Shown: positions 1 through 4,895 of the stretch, piece after piece
Layout of the letters: each line of letters opens with the position of its first letter
Numbering within the stretch: position 1 is the first letter of the stretch
From: Granulicella sp. UBA5172
GTDB taxonomy: Bacteria; Acidobacteriota; Terriglobia; Terriglobales; Acidobacteriaceae
Length of the DNA: 6,111 bases
Assembly: GCA_002413385.1 (NCBI GenBank)
Contig: DHWW01000019.1
Location: forward strand, 424-6,534
Direction: 5' to 3'
The notes under the pieces: generated by a model
Seen by the model: the letters and a program-made list of their open reading frames with translations, nothing else
The model's database searches: none
What the model was told of the DNA's origin: nothing
Made by a program: the position numbers and the translations under genes

Positions 1-2
1 TA

Positions 3-80
3 TTGGCCCTTGCCGTTGCCCTTGCCTTTACCCTTGCCCTTGCCGTTACCCTTGCCCTTGCTCTTGCTGTTACACCTGCC
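3..80. repeat. Degenerate hexanucleotide (NTTGCC) tandem array
   Basis: About thirteen consecutive six-base units of the form CTTGCC, GTTGCC, TTTACC or GTTACC run through this stretch, decaying at the right end into CTTGCT and CCTGCC. A short relic of the same unit reappears at about 161-180. Because the period is a multiple of three, the array stays open in all three forward frames and encodes Leu/Ala/Pro/Val-rich strings that mimic a signal peptide, so the open frames here are not taken as genes. The same core (TTGCCGTTGCC) recurs at the far right end of the window. Function is unknown; a slippage-prone intergenic simple repeat is the plain reading. Confidence 0.8.
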
Positions 81-102
81 TTTCTTTCTGTCATTTCCGA
101 AG

Positions 103-139
103 GCCGGGGTCCCCGGCGAGCGTTCCTTGCTCGCTGGGG
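103..139. repeat. GC-rich hairpin, REP-like intergenic repeat (part 1)
   Basis: CCCCGGCGAGC at 111-121 pairs with GCTCGCTGGGG at 129-139 across a 7-base loop, giving an 11-bp stem with one G-T wobble. The left arm is also shared with GCCGGGG at 103-109, which forms a near-continuous DNA palindrome centred on position 110. No T-run follows on either strand, so it does not look like an intrinsic terminator. Its compact shape and its setting among other simple repeats suggest a dispersed REP-like palindrome; that is inference, since copy number cannot be seen from one window. Confidence 0.55.
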
Positions 140-187
140 TGAAGCGAATCTGCTTCCGCCTTTGCACTTACCGTTGCCTATTCCACC

Positions 188-247
188 GGAGGGAGCAGTA
201 GCCTTCAGGCCACTGCTCCCTCCCCCCATAAAAGTGGGCTTTAGCCC
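188..247. repeat. Pair of strong hairpins, REP-like intergenic repeat (part 2)
   Basis: GGAGGGAGCAGT (188-199) is perfectly complementary to ACTGCTCCCTCC (212-223). Inside that 12-bp stem is a second stem, GCC-TTCA-GGC (201-210), set off by a single A/C mismatch. A small hairpin follows, GGGC-TTTA-GCCC (236-247). The two tips have the same plan, a G/C stem closed by an A/T-rich tetraloop ending in A. No U-tract follows, so termination is unlikely. The block ends about 36 bp before the ATG of the short ORF at 284 and could lie in its 5' leader. A dispersed intergenic repeat is the preferred reading, a structured leader the alternative. Confidence 0.6.
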
Positions 248-283
248 CGGACGCACCATCCCCCGGGGAGTACCATTTCTCCC

Positions 284-475
284 ATGAAAGCCCCACTACT
301 CGCCCCAGCCCTCCTCTGCGCCCTCGCCCTCCCCGCGTCCTCCCAAACCACGCTCCTCGCCCTCTCCAAGCACGACCACACCCTAGCCGCAATCGACCCC
401 ACCACCCTCAAAGTCCTCTACAAACTCCCCGTCGGCCCCGACCCCGACGGCGTGGCCTGGTCCACCCACCCATAG
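284..475 (+). pseudogene. Remnant of a secreted beta-propeller (YVTN/NHL-like) protein gene
   Basis: This 63-codon ORF begins with a convincing Sec signal peptide: Lys2, a hydrophobic Leu/Ala core over residues 4-17, and a likely signal peptidase I site after Ala-Ser-Ser-Gln near residue 21. The mature part contains LLALSKHDHTLAAIDPTTL and then VGPDPDGVAW. That pattern matches the first blade of YVTN or NHL-type propeller proteins, in which a strand 'L-val-ID-p-tT-l-kV' is followed by 'vG-p-PhgvA-sp'. Such proteins usually run to 300 residues or more, whereas this frame stops at TAG after half a blade and no continuation is visible in another frame before the terminator 12 bp on. A GGGGAG at 265-270 could be a ribosome site but lies 13 bases from the ATG. 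Most likely the 5' stub of a deleted gene; a short secreted peptide is less likely. The family call rests on a short motif. Confidence 0.5.
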
Positions 476-486
476 CCCCCTGCAAA

Positions 487-518
487 AAGAGCGGCGACCC
501 GCAAGGGTCGCCGCTCTT
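487..518 (-). terminator. Intrinsic terminator of the leftward RNase gene
   Basis: A perfect 14-bp inverted repeat (AAGAGCGGCGACCC at 487-500, GGGTCGCCGCTCTT at 505-518) encloses a 4-base loop. Read leftward, the stem ends in CTCTT and runs into TTT, giving a five-T tract, and it sits 34 bp after the TAA of the RNase gene. Read rightward the stem is followed by CCAATC with no extended U-tract, so it serves the minus strand much better, although some effect on rightward transcripts from the short ORF is possible. Confidence 0.87.
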
Positions 519-524
519 CCAATC

Positions 525-548
525 ACTAACCACGAACCACTAACCACT
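525..548. repeat. Heptanucleotide repeat (ACTAACC)
   Basis: Three consecutive seven-base units, ACTAACC, ACGAACC and ACTAACC, are followed by a partial ACT. The array fills the space between the terminator hairpin and the RNase stop codon, so it is transcribed as part of the RNase 3' untranslated region. It resembles the short tandem heptamer repeats described in cyanobacterial and some other genomes; no function is evident. Confidence 0.7.
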
Positions 549-552
549 GCTC

Positions 553-3500
553 TTAGTGGATATCAAACTGCTCCGGATGCAAACTCGGATCGCTCTTCAC
601 CAAAATCGTCTTGCCCGACATCTCTTCCATCTCCTGCAGCCACTTCGCGCCGCCGGACTTCAGTTGCTTCACCACCTCCGGATTCACTCGCAGCATGATG
701 TCGCCCTTCTCGATCAGCTTATGCATCTTGCGCATCTCGATATAGATGTCGTTGCACACCGTCACCGGCGACTTCACCATACCCGTACCCGCGCACACGC
801 CGCAGGTCGTCGATAGCGTCCGCTCCAGCGACTGCTTCACCCTCTTACGGGTAATCGCAACCAATCCGAAATCATTGAACTGCAGCACCTTCGATGGCGC
901 ACGGTCCGACTTCAACTCCTCTTCAAGCACCGCCATCACCTTGTTCCGGTTCTTGCGCTCGTCCATGTCGATGAAGTCGATGATGATAATCCCGCCCAGA
1001 TCGCGCAGCCGAATCTGCCGCACAATCTCCGGAATCGCATCCAGGTTCGTCTTGAGAATCGTGTCCTCGAGCCGCGCCGTCTTGCCCACATACTTGCCCG
1101 TGTTGATGTCGATCGCCACCAGCGCCTCCGTCTGGTTGATCACAATCGATCCACCCGACTTCAGCCAGACCTTCGCCCGCAGCGCCTTGTTGATCTCCTC
1201 TGTAATCCCAAACTGTTCAAACAGCGGCGTGTCCTTCGTATAAAGCTTCACCCTCCGAATCAAGCTCGGCTGGAAGCGCTGCAGGAACCGCAGCACCCGC
1301 TCATACTCAGCCTCCGTATCCACCCAGATCGCAGAGAAATTATCCGTAACCTGGTCGCGCAGAATCCGCTCAATCAAATTCAGATCGTGATAAATCAGCG
1401 CCGGGCTCTTGCTCGATTCCGACCGCGCCTTGATATCGGCCCAGAGATTCAACAGAAATCTCAGATCACTCCGCAGCTCTTCCTCGCTCGCGCCCGAAGC
1501 CGCCGTGCGCACAATGAATCCACCCTGCGCATCGCCCTTCTCGCTCAGCAGAATCTCCTTCAGCCTGCGCCGCTCTCCATCCGACTCGATCTTGCGCGAC
1601 ACGCCCGTATGATTCACCGTCGGCATGAACACCAGGAACCGTCCCGGCAAAGCAATGTGGCTCGTAATCCGCGCACCCTTCTTCGCAATCGGCTCCTTCG
1701 CAATCTGCACCAGGATCTCCTGCCCCGGCTTCAGCAAATCACTGATCGCCGGCAGGTTCGTCATCTGCATCGTGCGGCCACCGCGATCGCGTCCACCACC
1801 ACGCGAATTCGCCATTCCGCGACGATCGCGTGAACCACCACGATCCCCGCTGCTCCGCTCGCTGCTGCTCCGCTCACTGCTGCTGCGTTCACTGCTGCTG
1901 CGTTCGGTGCTGCTACGCTCGGTGCTGCTGCGTTCACTGCCGCCACGTTCCCGTCCACCGCGACGTCCATCTCTCCGTCCGCGACGTCCGCCCTCGCGCC
2001 CACCCTGCCGCGGCGCAGTCTCGCCTTCAACCGTTGCGGTCCGTGCTTCGCCATTCTCGTCGAAGCTCGAAGCCTCAGCAAACTCCTCTTCCTCGCTCTC
2101 GCTGATCTGGCTACCCGAAACTTCTTCGTCCAGCTCCTCTTCACCATTTGACTCGAGCTCGTCTTCTTCGAAGTCTTCCTCCTCGTCGAAGTCCTCATCG
2201 TCCTCTTCGTCCAACTCCACAGGTTCCGGCCGCGTGATGTCGTCGATCGTCATATCGCGAATCATGCTGGCCAGATCCGCCGCGCCTTCCAGCGTCTCTT
2301 CTTCCGTGTCGTCGTCGAACGCGCTCGCATGAAGAGCGCCAACCTCGTGCTCCTCATCGTCCATCAACTCTTCTTCAAGCTGGCCATCGCCCGGCGCAAA
2401 TTCGCCAGCAATCTCAACCGGCGTCACCACCGTCTCAGCCTCCTCCAGGTGTACCGGCTGCACCACGGCCTCGTGCGCAATCGGAGCCGTAGGATCGGCC
2501 TGCTTGATCTCCGCATGCTCCACCTCGGAGATCAACTCACCCGTCGGCTGCAGCGTCGTAAACTCGTGCTCTGCCACCTCTGCCGGAGTCTCCGCCAAAA
2601 TCTCTTCCACCGGAACGCTCTGACGAAACTCCCGCTGTCCCGCAGGATCAACCCGGAACGAAGCCGACGCATTCTCCTCCGGCTCATACTCCGTCGTCGT
2701 CTCGCGCAGCTCTGTTTCGTGGAAGTCCGCCTCCTCCGATATCTCGGCGTCGCGAAGCTCTCCAACTGCCGCCTCAAACTCAGCCTCGTGCTCCGCTACC
2801 GGCTCATTTGTTTCCACCGGTGCCAAATCCGTCTGCACCGGATAATGCGGCTCATACTCGCTCTCCGCAACATCATGCTGCGACGTCACCGCTGGCTGCA
2901 CAGCCTCCGCCGGATCCATCCCGCGCGGCTCTGCACGAAACTCAGTCCGAGGAGCCGCATCGCGATTGACCTCCCGGCCACCACGACCCCGCTGCTCATC
3001 CCGCCCACGCCGGCGATTACGTCCCCGCTCCGCGCCACGCTCACCGCGAGATTCACCACGCGGCTCATTGCGCGAATCAGACCTCGGCTCGCGAGCCCGC
3101 AGCGTCTCGCCCGGCAACACCGCTCCACCATCCCAGCCCACCAGGGGAGCAATCTCCGTCGAAGGCTTCGCCGTCACCGGAATCCCAAACGTCTTCGCCG
3201 CCGCAGGCTCACTCGCCGCGCCGTGCTCACCCTTGCGATACTTCGACAGCGACTCGCCCGGAAGAATAAACGGCTCAGCCGAAGCACTGAGGTCAATCAC
3301 CTCGTCGCCACTCGACGACGGACGAGCTCCACCACGCGGAGCAAATCTCTCCCGCACCGCATCCAGCCGGTTGTCGCGTCCGCCCTGCTCCGCTACCGGA
3401 GCCACACCACGATCCGCACCGCGGTCACTGACACGGCCCCCGCGGTCACGCCCGCCACGGTCACGTCCGCCACGATCTCGCCCGCCGCGCTCACGTCCAC

Positions 3501-4290
3501 CCTCGCGCGGTCCACGATCCCCGCGCGTCTCCGCTGGCCGTCGCTCAGAATCCCGTCCCTCAACAATGCGCGGAGCACGCACCTCCTGCGGTGCCGCCTC
3601 GATCACAATCTCATCCGGCTCGCTCGCTACCGTCGCAGCTACCGTCTCATCCGCGCTCTGCTCCCCAACCAGACCACGTCCACGACGCCGTCCGCGGCGA
3701 CCGCGCCAACGGCGGCTTCCATCGGCACCCGGAGCTCCTTCACCAATCTCCTCGCCCTCACTCTCGCGCGGAGCAACATCCACAAACTCCTCGTCCACCG
3801 GAGCAAAAATCCGCGGCTCTTCCTCTACTGAACTCTCTGCCGGAGCACTAATCCGTGCCTCGCGCTGCGCCTCGCGCGGACGCCGTTCCCCACCGCGGCC
3901 ATCCCGCCGTCCGCGACCACGCCCTTCGCGCCGACCTTCTCCGCGGCCTTCTCCGCGGCCCTCAACACGGCCCTCAACCTGACCCTCAACTTTAGGACGC
4001 TCCGCACGCGGAGCACGAGCTTCCCCGCCACCCGCCGCATCAAAGTCCGCCGAATCCCCGGCCTCTTCCATGAAGTCGGTGATATACAGAAACGCATCGC
4101 GCTCCAGCCCGATGTCCACAAAGCTCGACTGCATGCCCGGCAGAACGCGCGTCACCCGCCCGTTGTAAATCGACCCCGCGAGCGTGTACTCGTTCTCGCG
4201 CTCGTAATAAATCTCGGTTAACTCGTCTTTTTCGACGATCGCCAGCCGCGTCTCGTGCGGCGTACTTGATATGTAAATTTCCTTCGACAT
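553..4290 (-). CDS. rne/rng: Rne/Rng-family endoribonuclease with giant insertion in the S1 domain
   Basis: Single-strand-specific, 5'-end-sensing endoribonuclease for mRNA decay and rRNA/tRNA maturation in the cytoplasm. I start it at the ATG giving MSKEIYISSTPHETRL, the usual family N-terminus (1245 residues). An in-frame ATG 21 bp upstream (4309-4311) adds seven unlike residues and has no ribosome site; the chosen start has only a weak AGAG. Numbering from the chosen Met: first half of the S1 domain about 37-75 (GSIYNGRVTRVLPGM, FVDIGLERDAFLY); low-complexity insertion about 75-841; S1 resumes near 845 (PGQEILVQI, KKGARIT). A 5'-sensor-like VRT sits at 927-929 and an RNase H-like/catalytic region follows. 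Mg-binding aspartates matching E. coli D303 and D346 are D1061 (VAIDIN) and D1105 (IIDFIDM). Zn-link cysteines are C1163 and C1166 (CGVCAGTG). The protein ends about 80 residues later, with no E. coli-type C-terminal scaffold. Minus the insertion it is about 478 residues, near the size of RNase G. Confidence 0.95.
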   Translation of the reverse strand: MSKEIYISSTPHETRLAIVEKDELTEIYYERENEYTLAGSIYNGRVTRVLPGMQSSFVDIGLERDAFLYITDFMEEAGDSADFDAAGGGEARAPRAERPKVEGQVEGRVEGRGEGRGEGRREGRGRGRRDGRGGERRPREAQREARISAPAESSVEEEPRIFAPVDEEFVDVAPRESEGEEIGEGAPGADGSRRWRGRRGRRRGRGLVGEQSADETVAATVASEPDEIVIEAAPQEVRAPRIVEGRDSERRPAETRGDRGPREGGRERGGRDRGGRDRGGRDRGGRVSDRGADRGVAPVAEQGGRDNRLDAVRERFAPRGGARPSSSGDEVIDLSASAEPFILPGESLSKYRKGEHGAASEPAAAKTFGIPVTAKPSTEIAPLVGWDGGAVLPGETLRAREPRSDSRNEPRGESRGERGAERGRNRRRGRDEQRGRGGREVNRDAAPRTEFRAEPRGMDPAEAVQPAVTSQHDVAESEYEPHYPVQTDLAPVETNEPVAEHEAEFEAAVGELRDAEISEEADFHETELRETTTEYEPEENASASFRVDPAGQREFRQSVPVEEILAETPAEVAEHEFTTLQPTGELISEVEHAEIKQADPTAPIAHEAVVQPVHLEEAETVVTPVEIAGEFAPGDGQLEEELMDDEEHEVGALHASAFDDDTEEETLEGAADLASMIRDMTIDDITRPEPVELDEEDDEDFDEEEDFEEDELESNGEEELDEEVSGSQISESEEEEFAEASSFDENGEARTATVEGETAPRQGGREGGRRGRRDGRRGGRERGGSERSSTERSSTERSSSERSSSERSSSERSSGDRGGSRDRRGMANSRGGGRDRGGRTMQMTNLPAISDLLKPGQEILVQIAKEPIAKKGARITSHIALPGRFLVFMPTVNHTGVSRKIESDGERRRLKEILLSEKGDAQGGFIVRTAASGASEEELRSDLRFLLNLWADIKARSESSKSPALIYHDLNLIERILRDQVTDNFSAIWVDTEAEYERVLRFLQRFQPSLIRRVKLYTKDTPLFEQFGITEEINKALRAKVWLKSGGSIVINQTEALVAIDINTGKYVGKTARLEDTILKTNLDAIPEIVRQIRLRDLGGIIIIDFIDMDERKNRNKVMAVLEEELKSDRAPSKVLQFNDFGLVAITRKRVKQSLERTLSTTCGVCAGTGMVKSPVTVCNDIYIEMRKMHKLIEKGDIMLRVNPEVVKQLKSGGAKWLQEMEEMSGKTILVKSDPSLHPEQFDIH
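1849..1938 (-). repeat. Coding tandem repeat, 6 x 15 bp ([ST]ERSS)
   Basis: Six uninterrupted 15-bp units with a shared GCTGCTNCGNTCNNT pattern on the plus strand encode the pentapeptide Ser/Thr-Glu-Arg-Ser-Ser six times (residues 785-814 of the RNase, numbered from the Met at 4290). The units differ at only a few bases, which fits recent expansion by slippage. Loss or gain of a unit keeps the reading frame, so copy number could vary between strains without breaking the gene. Confidence 0.85.
3433..3501 (-). repeat. Coding tandem repeat (GGRDR)
   Basis: Four 15-bp units plus a partial one encode GGRER, GGRDR, GGRDR, GGRDR and GGR in the RNase insertion (residues 264-286, numbered from the Met at 4290). 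These are RGG-like Arg/Gly repeats, a composition common in RNA-binding disordered regions. Codon choice varies between units (CGC, CGT, CGA), so this array appears older than the ERSS array. Confidence 0.8.
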
Positions 4291-4366
4291 GTCTCTGCTT
4301 TCTGCTCGCATCGGCGCTCAGGCCGCGTGCGTGCTGGCAGATCAGACGAAGATCGCGCTACAAGCT

Positions 4367-4383
4367 CTAACGTTAAACGTTAG
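4367..4383. promoter_or_regulatory. 17-bp perfect palindrome, operator candidate
   Basis: CTAACGTT (4367-4374) and AACGTTAG (4376-4383) are perfect inverted copies around a single central A/T pair. Read leftward it is also two tandem TAACGTT heptamers. It lies 76 bp upstream of the RNase ATG. A one-base centre cannot form an RNA hairpin, so a dimeric DNA-binding protein is the more natural reader. The cognate factor is unknown. Confidence 0.45.
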
Positions 4384-4665
4384 TTCCTCGCAGCTGCCTC
4401 CTGTGATGCGGACAGACCATGAGCAGCGGAGACTGGATCGAACTTCCGGAGGCCTTGTCCGCCTAAAACAGCCCGCAGAGTCCCGCGCAGGTTGCGCGTC
4501 CGCGAGCAGGTGCCGAGAGACCAATTTGCCAGTGTTGTACCGCGTGTCTTGGGCCCATCGTTCCTGCCCTCCGACACAATGCCGTCCACGGAGTTTGTGA
4601 CCAACGCAACCTCTACCTGAGGTGGGGCCGTTAACCGTCCGTTTCCGTTCATTCTCAAACCCTGT

Positions 4666-4698
4666 CCGGCCATCGGAAGTTGATCCGCGCCTGGCCGG
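4666..4698 (-). promoter_or_regulatory. Stem-loop in the presumed RNase leader
   Basis: On the minus strand CCGGCCA pairs with TGGCCGG (7 bp), and within the loop CGGA pairs with TCCG (4 bp) around a TCAACT hexaloop. It begins right after the possible -10 box at 4706-4711, so it would sit at the very 5' end of a transcript from that promoter. 5'-terminal stems are known to protect mRNA from 5'-end-dependent enzymes such as RNase E; whether this one does is inference. Confidence 0.4.
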
Positions 4699-4699
4699 C

Positions 4700-4730
4700 C
4701 TTCTAAAAATCGTTACTTCTAAAACTCGTT
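4700..4730. repeat. 15-bp near-perfect direct repeat, 16-bp period
   Basis: On the minus strand AACGAGTTTTAGAAG (4716-4730) is followed after one base by AACGATTTTTAGAAG (4700-4714), differing at one position. The pair spans the spacer and -10 area of the possible RNase promoter. The spacing, about one and a half helical turns, could suit side-by-side binding of a regulator, but no specific factor can be named. Confidence 0.55.
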
Positions 4731-4735
4731 GTCAA
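4706..4735 (-). promoter_or_regulatory. Possible sigma-70-type promoter for the RNase gene
   Basis: A perfect TTGACA -35 box (complement of 4730-4735) is followed after 18 bases by GATTTT (4706-4711), which matches TATAAT at only three of six positions. A start near 4699 would give a leader of about 410 nt. The good -35 box in an A/T-rich patch supports it; the poor -10 box weakens it. Confidence 0.3.
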
Positions 4736-4745
4736 AACTCTTAAC

Positions 4746-4781
4746 CCGCTGCGCCGGGAAATCATCGCATCCGTGCAGCGG
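4746..4781 (-). terminator. Weak candidate terminator downstream of rodA
   Basis: CCGCTGC and GCAGCGG form a 7-bp stem with a long 22-base loop. Leftward it is followed by GTTAAGAGTTTT, rightward by CTGTTTT. The long loop and interrupted T-tract make efficient termination doubtful. It lies 115 bp after the rodA stop codon, just ahead of the possible RNase promoter. Confidence 0.25.
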
Positions 4782-4863
4782 CTGTTTTACCCGATCAACC
4801 TTTCAGCCAATCGTCTGTCCTTAGTATGCACCAAAACCAGAGCGAATAGCGAACAGCCTTCTC

Positions 4864-4891
4864 TACTCCTTACTCCTTACCCTCTACTCCT
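4864..4891. repeat. Heptanucleotide repeat (TACTCCT)
   Basis: Four in-phase seven-base units (TACTCCT, TACTCCT, TACCCTC, TACTCCT) begin 4 bp after the rodA stop codon in the direction of transcription. A further two-unit heptamer pair, AGCGAAT and AGCGAAC, lies close by at 4841-4854. On the transcribed strand the units read AGGAGTA and so contain Shine-Dalgarno-like AGGAG, but no start codon with a real gene follows. Confidence 0.75.
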
Positions 4892-4895
4892 TGCC

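Larger units (their letters stand above)
1768..4068 (-). other. Low-complexity, charge-patterned insertion inside the RNase S1 domain
   Basis: This is the segment encoding residues about 75-841 of the RNase (approximate edges, numbered from the Met at 4290). Charge alternates in blocks: basic EGR/GRG repeats at about 101-141; acidic 150-185; basic SRRWRGRRGRRRGRG at 192-206; acidic 213-238; basic GGRDR repeats at 264-286; a mixed segment with two LPGE(S/T)L motifs at 343-348 and 392-397; basic 398-443; a long acidic stretch 460-750 including an almost pure D/E run at 694-723; and a basic, Ser-rich end at 761-841 with [ST]ERSS repeats. No globular domain is recognisable. It stays in frame without stops across 2.3 kb, and the flanking S1 halves match the family, so it is a true coding insertion. 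By analogy with the disordered C-terminal half of proteobacterial RNase E it may bind RNA and partner proteins; that is inference. Confidence 0.85.
4291..4895 (-). other. Intergenic region between rodA and the RNase gene; probable RNase 5' leader
   Basis: This 605-bp gap between two co-directional genes holds no gene I recognise. The longest minus-strand frame (4380-4673, 97 codons) has no known motif, a poor start context and ordinary residue composition for random high-GC DNA, so it is left out. Read leftward the region contains, in order, a heptamer repeat after the rodA stop, a T-rich stretch with a TTGACA box and a 15-bp direct repeat, a strong hairpin at 4666-4698, a CGCGCA/TGCGCG stem-loop at about 4486-4500, and a 17-bp palindrome before the RNase start. 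Its length and structure would suit a long leader, as E. coli rne has one of about 360 nt that mediates autoregulation. That parallel is inference. Confidence 0.5.

Noticed and set aside
3..287. A 94-codon frame with a signal-peptide-like start
   Set aside because: The hydrophobic start is the translation of the hexamer repeat, and the remainder runs through hairpin DNA. It has no family resemblance.
525..548. Heptamer array considered as a CRISPR-like repeat
   Set aside because: Units are contiguous, only 7 bp, with no unique spacers and no cas genes nearby.
2329..3831. A 500-codon open frame on the plus strand
   Set aside because: It lies wholly antisense to the RNase insertion. The Arg/Leu-rich product has no motif, and such frames arise when low-complexity GC-rich coding sequence lacks stop complements. 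The minus frame has clear family domains on both sides.
4309..4311. Upstream ATG as the RNase start
   Set aside because: It adds seven residues unlike the family N-terminus and has no ribosome site. MSKEIYISS at 4290 fits the family better, though the choice is not proven.
4420..4460. GTTCGATCC on the minus strand resembling a tRNA T-loop
   Set aside because: No acceptor stem, anticodon arm or D-arm can be folded around it, and the flanking sequence does not match tRNA, tmRNA, SRP RNA or RNase P RNA signatures.
4289..4600. A 103-codon plus-strand frame across the RNase start
   Set aside because: It overlaps the RNase start codon in antisense, shows no domain, and has the Cys/Arg/Ser-rich composition usual for spurious frames.
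4380..4673. A 97-codon minus-strand frame between rodA and the RNase gene
   Set aside because: It has no recognisable motif and no Shine-Dalgarno sequence, and it spans apparent leader structure. It cannot be excluded outright, but nothing supports it.
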